From Nitriliruptor sp040882075 (GTDB lineage: Bacteria > Actinomycetota > Nitriliruptoria > Nitriliruptorales > Nitriliruptoraceae): a DNA stretch of 56,538 nt. The notes under the pieces are model-generated. The model made no database searches, had not been told where the DNA came from, and saw only the letters and a program-made list of their open reading frames with translations. The stretch lies in assembly GCF_040882075.1 (NCBI RefSeq), contig NZ_JBBEBZ010000211.1:1-56538 (forward strand). Direction: 5' to 3'. This document shows positions 8,441 through 17,072 of this stretch, in pieces (the stretch's first letter is position 1; each line of letters begins with the position of its first letter). The position numbers and the translations under genes are program-made.

Positions 8441-9771
8441 GAGTCCGCCTCGTCGTCAGCCGGCGGTGGCAGCACGGTGACCGTCAGCTCGGTGACCCGG
8501 ACCCCGTCGACGCGGGTGACCTGCAGCTCGAAGCGGTCCTCGGTGACGGTCTCCCCCGGTTCGGGGATGTGGCCGAGGCGGTCGAGCGCCAGCCCGGCGA
8601 CGGTCTCGTAGGCCCCGTCGGGGATCTCGAGGCCGGACAGCTCGGCGAGCCGTTCGGTGCGCAGGGTCCCGTCCACGAGGTAGCGGTCCGCGCCGAGCCG
8701 CCGCACGGCGTGGTGCGACCCGTCGAACTCGTCCTCGATGTCGCCCACGAGCAGCTCGAGGACGTCCTCGGTGGTCACGATGCCGGCGGTCCCGCCGAAC
8801 TCGTCGATCACGACCGCGAAGGTCCGGCGCTCGCGACGCAGCGTGCTCAACAGGTCGTGGAGCAGCTGGGACTCCGGCACGACGAGCGGGTCCTGGAGGA
8901 CCGCAGCCACCGTCGTGTCGGCGTGCTGGTCCGGTGGGACGAGCAGCAGGTCCTTGACGTGCACCGTGCCGCGCACCTCATCGTCCGAGCCGCCTCGCAC
9001 CGGGAACCGGCTGTGTCCGGTCCGGGCAGCGAGGGCGCGGAGGTCGGCGAGGGTGTCGTCGACGTCGAGGAAGACCACGTCCGGGCGCGGGACCATCACC
9101 TCACCGGCGCGGGAGTTGCCGAGCTCGACGGCCCGACGTAGGAGCTGGCTCTGCATCCCGCTGAAGGAGCCCTCCTCGCCCGAGACCGCGATGATGCGGG
9201 CGAGCTCGTCGAGCGAGTGGCCGCTCTCGAGCTCCGACGGCACCTCGACGCGGAACACCCGTCGCGTGAGCACCTCGGCCGAACGGTCGAACACGGTGAT
9301 GATCGGTCTCAGCACGATCCCGAACGCCCGGGTGAAGGGCGTCACCGCGAGGGCGACCGGCAGGGGACGCGAGATGGCGAGGTTCTTGGGGAACAGCTCG
9401 CCGACGACCATCTGGGTCACCGTCGAGAGCAGGAAGGCCAACCCGAGCGCGATGCCGAGCCGCGCCGACGCCGGGACGCCGACCAGATCGAGCAGCGGCT
9501 GGATGATCGCCTCACCGAGGGCTTCCTCGGCGACGAACCCGAGCATCAGCGAGGTCGCGGTGATGCCGAACTGCGCCGCCGAGAGCGTGAAGGACAGGTT
9601 GCTCAGCTCACGCAGGACCGTCCGGGCCCGGCGGTTGCCCTCCGCCGCGAGCTCCTCGGCCTGGGACCTGCGGAGCGAGACGAGCGCGAACTCCGCAGCG
9701 ACGAACAGCCCGTTGCCGACGATCAGGGCCACGACGAGCGCGAGGCCGACCGGACCGCTCATCGGCGGCAC
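8437..9771 (-). CDS. CorC/HlyC-type (CNNM) membrane protein, first of a pair
   Basis: Paralogue of the downstream gene with the same plan over 444 residues: DUF21 membrane domain (GNGLFVAAEFALVSLRRSQ near 19-37), two CBS domains (GHSRFPVRGG; FAVVIDEFGGTAGIVTTEDVLE) and a C-terminal CorC_HlyC domain. Either GTG 9771 or ATG 9763 (MSGPVGLAL) could be the start, and neither has a strong ribosome-binding site. Such adjacent pairs of CorC-like genes are common in actinobacteria. The gene lies just downstream of the TetR gene, 45 bases away and in the same direction, so read-through from TetR is possible. Confidence 0.9.
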   Translation of the reverse strand: MPPMSGPVGLALVVALIVGNGLFVAAEFALVSLRRSQAEELAAEGNRRARTVLRELSNLSFTLSAAQFGITATSLMLGFVAEEALGEAIIQPLLDLVGVPASARLGIALGLAFLLSTVTQMVVGELFPKNLAISRPLPVALAVTPFTRAFGIVLRPIITVFDRSAEVLTRRVFRVEVPSELESGHSLDELARIIAVSGEEGSFSGMQSQLLRRAVELGNSRAGEVMVPRPDVVFLDVDDTLADLRALAARTGHSRFPVRGGSDDEVRGTVHVKDLLLVPPDQHADTTVAAVLQDPLVVPESQLLHDLLSTLRRERRTFAVVIDEFGGTAGIVTTEDVLELLVGDIEDEFDGSHHAVRRLGADRYLVDGTLRTERLAELSGLEIPDGAYETVAGLALDRLGHIPEPGETVTEDRFELQVTRVDGVRVTELTVTVLPPPADDEADS

Positions 9772-9816
9772 CGGCGGGGCGTCTGAGGATGGTTCGGGTC
9801 GTCCACGGGGCGCAGG

Positions 9817-10386
9817 CTAGCCCGGCTCGGGGGCGGGCAGGCGCGGCAGCAGCCGGAGCGCGTGCGACCGCATGTCGAACGCCGGATCGACGAGGGCGTT
9901 CAGCCCGAGCCCCATGAGCCCGCCGACCAACAGCTCGGCGCGCACCTCGGCCTCGGCCGCGTCGATGTGCGGTTCGTGGCGTTGCCAGGCGTCCGCGAAG
10001 CGTTCCACGCGGCGTCGGTGGGAGCGGTTCACCCGGTCCGCGACCCACCGGTCGGTCAGGCCACGTGCGAGCGCGAGCTGCAGGTAGATCCGGGCGATCG
10101 GCCGCGAGTCGGTGAAGAAGGTCACGAAGGCATCGACGAGGTCCACGAGGGTGTCGGTGCCCTCGCCCTCCGGATCGGGATCGACGGCCTCGATGGCCTG
10201 ACGCACCACCTCGAGGACCGCGTCCTCCTTCGAGGCGAACAGGTTGTAGAAGCTGCCGGCGCCGACCGAGGCCTGGTCGGTGATGGCCTTGAGGGTCACC
10301 CCGTCGATCCCGACCTCGTTGACCACCCGACGGGTGGCCGCCAGGATCCGCTCGCGCGTCTCGAGCCCCACGCGGTAGCGCGCCAC
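9817..10386 (-). CDS. TetR/AcrR-family transcriptional regulator
   Basis: A 189-residue one-component repressor. The N-terminal helix-turn-helix is clear: RERILAATRRVVNEVGIDGVT, then ITDQASVGAGSFYNLFASKEDAV (residues 8-55). The C-terminal ligand domain is variable, as usual. GTG 10386 (VARYRVGLETRE) was chosen because a GGAGGTGGGAG box lies just ahead; a longer open frame to 10554 would run through the palindromic operator. It is transcribed divergently from the acyl-CoA dehydrogenase, with a palindrome between them, so it probably represses that gene and itself in response to an acyl-CoA. Confidence 0.9.
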   Translation of the reverse strand: MARYRVGLETRERILAATRRVVNEVGIDGVTLKAITDQASVGAGSFYNLFASKEDAVLEVVRQAIEAVDPDPEGEGTDTLVDLVDAFVTFFTDSRPIARIYLQLALARGLTDRWVADRVNRSHRRRVERFADAWQRHEPHIDAAEAEVRAELLVGGLMGLGLNALVDPAFDMRSHALRLLPRLPAPEPG

Positions 10387-10442
10387 CTCCCACCTCCCCG
10401 CGGCCGTGCCGCGTCCGGACCGTGCCGACCAGCTTGCAGAAC

Positions 10443-10477
10443 TGGAGCGAACGCTCCAAGATGTAGCAGACGCTCCA
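10443..10477. promoter_or_regulatory. Putative TetR operator between tetR and FadE5-like gene
   Basis: A perfect dyad TGGAGCG-AA-CGCTCCA occupies 10443-10458. A further half-site CGCTCCA at 10471-10477 is spaced 19 bases from the first CGCTCCA, about two helix turns. It lies in the short region between the divergent TetR and acyl-CoA dehydrogenase genes, where the autoregulatory operator of a TetR protein is expected. Actinobacterial fatty-acid TetR regulators are known to use similar dyads. Confidence 0.7.
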
Positions 10478-10513
10478 CATCTGACGCGAGCGCGCGCACC
10501 CGGGAGATCAGCC

Positions 10514-12394
10514 TTGAGCCACTTCAAGTCGAACCTGCGGGACATCGAGTTCAACCTCTACGAGGTCCTCGGTGCCGGCGACTACTTCGGGACCGGCGCC
10601 TACGAGGCCGTCGACGAGGATCAGGCGCGGATGCTCCTGTCCGAGCTCGACCGCTTCACGCGCGAGTCCATCTGGGCCGACTCCTTCGTCCCGGCCGACC
10701 GCACCCCGCTCGAGCTGTCCCCCGAGGGTGACATCACCATCCCCGAGGAACTCGACCAGGCCTTGCGCGCCTTCTACGAGGCTGGCTGGCACCTGCTGCC
10801 GCTGCCGACCCACCTCGGCGGCTACGGCGCTCCCCCGTCGGTCCGCTGGGCCGGTTCCGAGCTGCTCGCCGGTGGTCACGCCACCGCCATGCTGTGGCCC
10901 ATCGGCGCCCTGATGGCCTCGATCCTCGACCGCGTCGGGACCGAGGGCCAGAAGCAGCGCTTCGCCCGGCCGATGATCGACGAGTGCTGGGGCGGCACGA
11001 TGGTGCTCACCGAGCCCGACGCCGGGTCGGACGTGGGTGCGGGCACGACGCGTGCGACGCCGGTCGAGGAGGCCGGCGAGGACGACCTCGGTGCCGTCTA
11101 CCACCTCGAGGGCATCAAGCGGTTCATCACCTCCGCCGACGCCCAGACCCACCCGAACACCGTGCACCTGGTCCTCGCTCGGCCCGACGGCGCTGGTCCA
11201 GGCACCAAGGGGCTGAGCCTGTTCATCGTGCCCAAGCTGCACGTGAACGCCGACAGCTCGCTCGGTGACCGCAACGGCGTGCGGGTCAGCAACATCGAGA
11301 AGAAGATGGGGATCAAGGGCTCGGCGACGTGCGAGCTCTCCCTCGGCCAGGACGGCACCCCCTGCGTCGGCTACCTCGTCGGCGACGTGCACGACGGCAT
11401 CCGTCAGATGTTCCTGGTGATCGAGTACGCCCGGATGATGGTCGGCACCAAGGCCATGGCGACGCTGTCGACCGGGTACCTGAACGCCCTCGAGTACGCC
11501 AAGATCCGCCAGCAGGGTCCGGACATGACCCAGATGGCGGACAAGACCGCCCCGAAGGTCGAGATCATCAAGCACCCGGACGTGCGCCGGATGCTGATGG
11601 AGCAGAAGTCCCACGCCGAGGGCATGCGGGCGCTGGTCATGTTCACCGGCTGGGTCCAGGACCAAGCCGGGCTCGTCGGTCCCGACGTCCAGACCGACGT
11701 GGGACAGGACGCCGACCACGCCGCGTGGATCGCGCGCGAGGATCTGCTCCTGCCGCTGGTCAAGGGCTACTGCTCGGAGAAGGCCTACGAGCTGCTCGCC
11801 CTGTCGCTGCAGACCTTCGGCGGGTCCGGCTTCACCCAGGACTACCCGATCGAGCAGTACATCCGCGACGCCAAGATCGACACCCTCTACGAGGGGACGA
11901 CCGCGATCCAGGCGCTCGACCTGCTGTTCCGCAAGATCATCCGTGATCAGGGTGCGACGTTGACGTGGCTCGCCGATCAGATCCGTGAGCTGGTCAAGGC
12001 CGGCGGCGCGGGCGACCCGTTCGTGGCCGAGCGCGAGCTGCTCGGTGCGGCGCTCGACGACACCCAGGCTCACCTCGGTGTCCTCATCGGCCACGCCGTG
12101 GCGTCGATGGACGAGGACGAGCGGACCGAGGTCTACAAGACCGGGCTGCAGTCCACCGAGTTCCTGCACTCGCTCGCCGAGACCGTGATCGGGTGGCTGC
12201 TCCTGCGCCAGGGCGAGGTCGCCCAGGCCGCGCTCGACGGCGGCGCGTCGGGACCCGATGCCGACTTCTACACCGGCAAGGTCGCGGCCGTGCGGTGGTT
12301 CGCCCGCAACTCGCTGCCGAAGGCCAGCTTCCGTCGCCGTCGCGCCGAGGACGAGGACGGCTGGATCATGGACCTCCCCGAGGCCGCCTTCTAG
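10514..12394 (+). CDS. Acyl-CoA dehydrogenase, FadE5-like
   Basis: FAD-dependent enzyme for the first step of fatty acid beta-oxidation. The 626-residue protein starts at TTG 10514 with GGAG at 10503-10506. Its beginning SHFKSNLRDIEFNL and its end LPEAAF match the mycobacterial FadE5 family, which is longer than classic 380-residue acyl-CoA dehydrogenases. Family motifs include MVLTEPDAGSDVGAGTTRA (about 158-176), KRFITSADAQT (about 200), the helical core ARMMVGTKAMATLSTGYLNAL, and GGSGFTQDYPIEQYIRDAKI near 436-455, where the FadE5 catalytic region lies. It is probably controlled by the divergent TetR gene. Confidence 0.93.
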   Translation: MSHFKSNLRDIEFNLYEVLGAGDYFGTGAYEAVDEDQARMLLSELDRFTRESIWADSFVPADRTPLELSPEGDITIPEELDQALRAFYEAGWHLLPLPTHLGGYGAPPSVRWAGSELLAGGHATAMLWPIGALMASILDRVGTEGQKQRFARPMIDECWGGTMVLTEPDAGSDVGAGTTRATPVEEAGEDDLGAVYHLEGIKRFITSADAQTHPNTVHLVLARPDGAGPGTKGLSLFIVPKLHVNADSSLGDRNGVRVSNIEKKMGIKGSATCELSLGQDGTPCVGYLVGDVHDGIRQMFLVIEYARMMVGTKAMATLSTGYLNALEYAKIRQQGPDMTQMADKTAPKVEIIKHPDVRRMLMEQKSHAEGMRALVMFTGWVQDQAGLVGPDVQTDVGQDADHAAWIAREDLLLPLVKGYCSEKAYELLALSLQTFGGSGFTQDYPIEQYIRDAKIDTLYEGTTAIQALDLLFRKIIRDQGATLTWLADQIRELVKAGGAGDPFVAERELLGAALDDTQAHLGVLIGHAVASMDEDERTEVYKTGLQSTEFLHSLAETVIGWLLLRQGEVAQAALDGGASGPDADFYTGKVAAVRWFARNSLPKASFRRRRAEDEDGWIMDLPEAAF

Positions 12395-12423
12395 CCCGCA
12401 GCCCCCACCACCCGGACGCCCGG

Positions 12424-12447
12424 ACGCCCGCTCAGCCGAGCGGGCGT
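12424..12447 (+). terminator. Hairpin terminator after FadE5-like gene
   Basis: Perfect 10-bp stem (12424-12433 with 12438-12447) and a 4-nt loop, 29 bases after the acyl-CoA dehydrogenase stop codon. No T-run follows. Confidence 0.7.
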
Positions 12448-12514
12448 GCGGCTTCGGTACCGTTGCTCGGTCCGCCGCAGCGCGGATCCACCCACCCTGC
12501 GCGAGGTAGAGACG

Positions 12515-15062
12515 ATGGCCGCACGCTCGAAGAACACGGCTGCGCAGGCGCCGTCCCGACCGTGGTGGAAGCGCTGGTACGTCGCGCTGCTCGTCCTCCC
12601 GGCGATCGCGCTCGCCGCCATCGGGCTCCTGCTGTTCTTCCTGGTCTTCTCGTCGATCCCGCTCCCCGGTGACATCGCGGTCACCGCGTCGACGGTCCTC
12701 GACATCGACGGCGAGGAGGTCGGCAACCTCTCGGAGGCCGCCAACCAGGAACTGGTCGAGTTCAGCACGATCCCCGAGCACACCCGCCAGGCCGTCATGG
12801 CCGCCGAGGACCGCGGCTTCTACGACCACAACGGCATCTCGGCCACGGGGATCGCCCGCGCCCTGTTCACCAACGTGCGTGGAGGCGGTGTCCAGCAGGG
12901 CGGCTCGACCATCACCCAGCAGTACATCAAGAACGCCGCGCTCAGCCCCGAACAGACCTACACACGCAAGGTCCAGGAGGCGGCGCTCGCCATCAAGCTC
13001 GAGCGGGCGTACGAGAAGGACGAGATCCTCGGCTTCTACCTCAACTCGGTGTACTGGGGCCGCGGCGCCATCGGCATCGAGTCGGCCGCGCAGGTCTACT
13101 TCGGAGTCCCGGCCAGCGACCTCGACGTGAACCAGTCGGCGACCCTCGCCGGGATCCTGCCGGCTCCCGAGGCGTGGGACCCGATCGAGAACCCCGAGCG
13201 GGCCGACGAACGACGGCGCTTCGCCCTCCGCGGCATGCTCGAGGAGGGCTGGCTCGATCAGGCTGCCCACGACGAGCTCGTCGAGGCGGGCCTGCCAGAG
13301 GTGAGCCAGCGTGCCAACGTCGACCTCGGCCCGAACGCGTACTACCTCGACGCGGTCCGCCGCGTGCTGACCGCCCAGCCCGAGTTCCAGGGCAACGAGC
13401 TCTACCGGGGCCTGCGCGTCCACACCGAGCTCGACCAGCGGCTGCAGGCCGCCGCGCAGGAGGAGCTCACCCGTGCGGTGTCCGAGGGTCCGACCGACTC
13501 CGGCGCCATCGTGACCGTCGACCCGCGCACCGGTGGCGTGCGCGCGCTCGTGGGTGGCCCCGACGCTCGTGAGCAGAGCCTCAACACCGCACTCGTCAGT
13601 CCGCGGCAGCCGGGGTCGACCTTCAAGGCCTTCACCCTCCAGGCCTTCACCGAGGCCGGCAACTCGCCCGAGACCCGCTTCTCGGCCCCCGCGGAGATCG
13701 ACGTCGAGGGCGCCGACGACGTCACGATCTCGAACTTCGGTGGGACCACCTTCGGCGAGCAGACCGTCTACCAGGCGACCGCGTCGTCGACCAACACCGT
13801 CTACTACCAGATGCAGGAGGAGGCGGGTCGCGAGCGCGTCATCGAGGCCGCGGGGCGTGCCGGGCTCCCGCGTGCCAAGGACGAGGAGTTCTACCCGACG
13901 GACGCGGCTCTGCGGCCCGACGGGACGACCATGGCGCCGAACCCGTCGCTCACCCTCGGACCGACCGAGTTCACCCCGCTCGAGATGGCGTCGGCCTTCG
14001 GCACCTTCGCCGCCGAGGGCGTCCACGTCGACCCGCACCTGATCGTCCGGGTCGAGGACCCCGACGGCCGCGTGGTGTGGGAGCCCGCCCGCGAGGAGGA
14101 GCAGAGCGTCGAACTCAACGTCTCCCGCGTCGTGACCCAGGGGCTCCGCGGCGTGATCACGTCCGGCAGCGGGACCGCGGCCGACATCGGTCGTCCCGCC
14201 GCCGGTAAGACCGGCACGACCCAGGAGTCGCGCGACGCCTGGTTCGTGGGATACGTGCCCCAGCTGGCCACCTCGGTCTGGCTCGGCAACCTCGACAACT
14301 CGCAGATCGAAGGCGAGGCGACAGGCGGTGGGCTCGCGGCACCGCTCTGGGGTGCGTACATGGCTCGCGCCGTCGACGGGCTCGAGGTCGAGGACTTCGT
14401 CGCACCGGACCTGTCATCGCTCGATGGCGGGGAACCCGAACCCGACGAGGAGTGCCCGGAGGGCTACGCCTTCGGGGATCCTCCGACCGAGGCCGACGAG
14501 GACGGCTTCTTCCCCGACGTGCTGACCGACATCCGGGACGCCGACGGCAACCCCTGTGTCGAGGAGGCGCCCGAGGAGGAGGAGCCCGAGTGCCCGGAGG
14601 GCTACGCGTTCGCCGATCCCCCGGGCCCGGACGCCGACCCGCAGCCGGACGTGCTGACCGACGTCACCGACGACGAGGGCCGGCCGTGCGTCGAGGAGTC
14701 ACCCGAGCCGGAGCCGACCGAGGAACCCGAGGACGACGACGGGCTGATCGATGGGCTCCTCGACGACGGCGAGGGTGACGACGGCGCGGCGGACGACGGC
14801 ANNNNNNNNNNNNNNNNNNNNNNNNNNNNNNNNNNNNNNNNNNNNNNNNNNNNNNNNNNNNNNNNNNNNNNNNNNNNNNNNNNNNNNNNNNNNNNNNNNN
14901 NCCGACGGCGGGACGACCGACGGCGGGACGACCGACGGCGGGACGACCGACGGCGGGACGACCGACGGCGGCGGCACCGACGGCGGGACGACCGACGACG
15001 GCGGTGGCGGTGGCGGCGGTGGCGACGGCGACGGCACCGACGAGGAGCAGGCGGCGGCCTGA
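12515..15062 (+). CDS. Class A penicillin-binding protein (glycosyltransferase/transpeptidase), interrupted by assembly gap
   Basis: Bifunctional peptidoglycan synthase. It starts at ATG 12515 after GAGG. A short cytoplasmic Arg/Lys-rich segment is followed by one membrane helix (about 27-50). The GT51 domain shows AAEDRGFYDHNG (E98), GGSTITQQYIKNAA (about 129-142) and the long helix to AAQVYFG. The transpeptidase domain has SxxK in PGSTFK (S368), SxN in SSTNT (about 425) and KTGTT (K565). The acidic tail contains two Cys-bearing repeats and then GGTTD-type repeats. The 100-N gap at 14802-14901 falls in that tail, and the reading frame differs on its two sides, so the gap length is not real. 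Codons before the gap are in the frame of 12515; after it the frame ends at TGA 15060-15062. Confidence 0.93.
14453..14698 (+). repeat. Two tandem Cys-containing repeats in the PBP tail
   Basis: Two copies of a roughly 36-38-residue unit: CPEGYAFGDPP...PDVLTDIRDADGNPCVEE (14453-14566) and CPEGYAFADPP...PDVLTDVTDDEGRPCVEE (14591-14698). They are joined by an acidic linker. Each unit begins and ends with Cys, so an extracellular disulfide per unit is plausible. They lie outside the membrane, between the transpeptidase domain and the Gly/Thr/Asp repeats. Confidence 0.8.
14802..14901. other. Assembly gap (100 N)
   Basis: Exactly 100 unknown bases, the conventional scaffold-gap size, inside the low-complexity tail of the penicillin-binding protein. 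The flanking sequence after the gap is a 15-base GGGACGACCGACGGC-type tandem repeat, which explains the assembly break. Confidence 0.97.
14904..14996 (+). repeat. 15-bp tandem repeat coding for Gly-Gly-Thr-Thr-Asp
   Basis: Immediately after the gap, about six copies of a 15-base unit (GACGGCGGGACGACC) encode DGGTT repeats, with one imperfect copy (DGGGT). They are followed by a poly-Gly stretch and an acidic end (DGTDEEQAAA). The copies are identical, consistent with recent expansion. The repeat probably also continues into the gap. Confidence 0.85.
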
Positions 15063-15073
15063 GGCCGCCCCTG

Positions 15074-15103
15074 CGCACCCGCGACGGCGTCGTCGCGGGT
15101 GCG
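15074..15103. terminator. Bidirectional hairpin terminator between PBP and CoA-transferase genes
   Basis: Perfect 13-bp stem (15074-15086 with 15091-15103) and a 4-nt loop in the 45-base gap between two convergent genes. It can serve both. Confidence 0.75.
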
Positions 15104-15107
15104 GCCG

Positions 15108-16253
15108 TCAGCCGGCCACGATCCCCGCGTCCCGTAGCTCGGCGATCGCGTCCGCGTCGAGTCCGAGCTCGGTGAGCACGTCATCGGTGTCCGCACCGTG
15201 CGTGGGCGCCGGGCGCTCGACCGCCCCCGGCGTCCGCGAGAAGCGCGGAGCCGGCGCGGGCTGGGGCTGGCCGCCGACGTCGACGAACGCCTCGCGGGCG
15301 ACGTTGTGCGGGTGCTTCGGCGCTTCGGCGAGGGACAGCACCGGGGCGACGCACGCATCGGTGCCGTCGAAGGTGGCGGCCCACTCGTCGCGCGTCCGGG
15401 TCGCGATGATCGCAGCGATGCGCCGCTTCTGGTCGGGCCAGCTCGCTCGATCCTGCTGCGGGAACTCGCTGGGGTCGACCCCGATCCCCTCGCAGAAGGC
15501 CAGGAAGAACTGCGGTTCGATGGCGCCGACGGCCAGGAACCGCCCGTCAGCGCAGGCGTAGGTGTCGTAGAACGGCGCGGCCCCGTCCAGCAGGTTCGAC
15601 TCGCGCTCGTCGACCCACGCCCCCATCGCCAGCAGCCCGTGCAGGAACGCTGTCTGCGAGGCGGCACCGTCGACCATCGCGGTGTCGATCACCTGGCCCT
15701 CGCCCGAACGATCACGCTCGACGAGCGCCGCCAACACCCCGATGGCCAGGAACGTGCCGCCACCCCCGAAGTCAGCGAGGTAGTTCACCGGCGGCGGAGG
15801 AGGCTGGTCGGCGCGCCCCACGGTGTGCAGCGTGCCGGCGATCGCGGCGTACCCGATGTCGTGACCGGCGGTCGGCGCCAACGGACCGTCCTGGCCCCAA
15901 CCGGTGGTGCGCGCGTAGACCAGACGGGGGTTGTCGGCCAGCAACTCGTCGGGGCCGAGCCCGAGGCGTTCCGCCACGCCGGGGCGCCAGCCCTCCACGA
16001 AGACGTCCGCCCGACGGACCAACTGGTGCACGAGGTCGCGCCCTTCGTCGGTCTTGAGGTCGACGGCGATCGAACGTCGGCCGCGTGACAGGCCGGCCAT
16101 CGTGGCCTCGAAGCCGACCTTGACCTGACCACCGGAGGCGCGGTCGATACGGACCACGTCGGCACCGAGGTCGGCGAGCAGCATGACGCCGTACGGCGCA
16201 GGCCCCAGGGCCGACATCTCGACGACGCGGATCCCGGACAACGGACCGGACAC
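15108..16253 (-). CDS. CoA-transferase family III protein, alpha-methylacyl-CoA racemase-like
   Basis: A 381-residue CaiB/BaiF-family protein closest in appearance to alpha-methylacyl-CoA racemase (AMACR/MCR), which interconverts the 2R and 2S forms of 2-methylacyl-CoAs. The N-terminal block GPLSGIRVVEMSALGPAPYG (2-21) and LLADLGADVVRID are typical. RSIAVDLKTDEGRD and DVFVEGWRPGVAERLGLGPDEL follow, then the His-Asp region PTAGHDIGYAAIAGTL expected of the racemase base. GTG 16253 has GAGGAG 6 bases upstream; the longer frame overlaps the neighbouring SDR gene. It is the last gene of a leftward four-gene set. Confidence 0.87.
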   Translation of the reverse strand: MSGPLSGIRVVEMSALGPAPYGVMLLADLGADVVRIDRASGGQVKVGFEATMAGLSRGRRSIAVDLKTDEGRDLVHQLVRRADVFVEGWRPGVAERLGLGPDELLADNPRLVYARTTGWGQDGPLAPTAGHDIGYAAIAGTLHTVGRADQPPPPPVNYLADFGGGGTFLAIGVLAALVERDRSGEGQVIDTAMVDGAASQTAFLHGLLAMGAWVDERESNLLDGAAPFYDTYACADGRFLAVGAIEPQFFLAFCEGIGVDPSEFPQQDRASWPDQKRRIAAIIATRTRDEWAATFDGTDACVAPVLSLAEAPKHPHNVAREAFVDVGGQPQPAPAPRFSRTPGAVERPAPTHGADTDDVLTELGLDADAIAELRDAGIVAG

Positions 16254-16305
16254 GGACAGCTCCTCGCTGACGCGGCAGCTGCGCCGCGGATCGGGTGGGA
16301 CGACG

Positions 16306-17028
16306 TCAGGCGTCGCGCAGGTCGGTGACGGGGCCGGCGCCCGGATCGTCGAGCCGTCGCCACAGCCGGGCGGCCACGTCGTCGGGATCGGCCAGTTCGC
16401 CGGAGGCGTGCAGGTCCCGGAAGCGGTCGACGTTCGGGAAGTCCGCCGCGTCGGTGGCCCGGATGGCCACCTGCATGTCCGTGGCGACCACACCTGGCGC
16501 GACGGCGAGGACGCGGACGGGCCGATCCGCCCCGTCCTGCTCGGCCGCGACGGTCCGCGCCCAGTGGTCGGTCGCGGCCTTGGCCGCCCCGTACGCCGAC
16601 CACCCTGGGTACGCCGTCCGGGCCGCCCCCGACGAGATCAGCACCAGCTCGCGGCGCTCGGCCGGGTGGTCGACCAGCGCCGCGAGCAGGCGGTGACCGA
16701 GCACCTGCGGCGCGGCACCGTTGAGCAGGACGCTGCGGGTGTACCCGTCCGCATCGACCCGACCTGCCGGTCCGATCGGTTCGATCACCCCCGCGTTGAG
16801 CACGATGGTGATGCGGTCGACCTCGGCGGCACGGATGCGGTCGGCGAGCACGTCGGCCACGGTCGCCCACCCGCTCGGATCGGCGAGGTCCGCGGGGACG
16901 TGCTCGACGCCGGGCAGGTCGCAGCCACGACGACTCACGTCGATCCGGCTGGCGCCCTCCGGGGCGTGGGCGAGCAGGGCCCGCCCGATACCGGCGGACC
17001 CGCCGGTCACGATCACGAGCGAGGTCAC
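16306..17028 (-). CDS. Short-chain dehydrogenase/reductase
   Basis: A 240-residue classical SDR. The NAD(P)-binding motif TGGSAGIGR is at 8-16, the structural Asn motif is LNAGV, and the catalytic residues are Ser in LISSGAART (about 148) with Tyr-Lys in YGAAKAA (about 160-164). The substrate is unknown. It sits between the AGPS-like flavoprotein and the racemase gene, all in the same direction, suggesting a lipid-type pathway. The HPAERRELVLISSG segment matches sepiapterin reductase/YueD-type SDRs. Confidence 0.85.
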   Translation of the reverse strand: MTSLVIVTGGSAGIGRALLAHAPEGASRIDVSRRGCDLPGVEHVPADLADPSGWATVADVLADRIRAAEVDRITIVLNAGVIEPIGPAGRVDADGYTRSVLLNGAAPQVLGHRLLAALVDHPAERRELVLISSGAARTAYPGWSAYGAAKAATDHWARTVAAEQDGADRPVRVLAVAPGVVATDMQVAIRATDAADFPNVDRFRDLHASGELADPDDVAARLWRRLDDPGAGPVTDLRDA

Positions 17029-17072
17029 AGCTGCGACCTTAGGTGCCGGTGCGGGCAGCTCCGAACCGGCCG

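Noticed and set aside
9817..10554. Longer TetR protein starting at 10554
   Set aside because: The extra 56 residues would be translated through the palindromic operator and lack a ribosome-binding site; GTG 10386 has a strong one.
10508..14038. A 1176-codon open frame on the minus strand
   Set aside because: It is antisense to the FadE5-like and PBP genes, which have full family motifs. The composition (Arg/Gly/Val/Glu) is the usual shadow of GC-rich codon bias.
14904..14996. CRISPR-like short direct repeats near gap 1
   Set aside because: The 15-bp units are contiguous, without spacers, and encode the DGGTT tail of the PBP.
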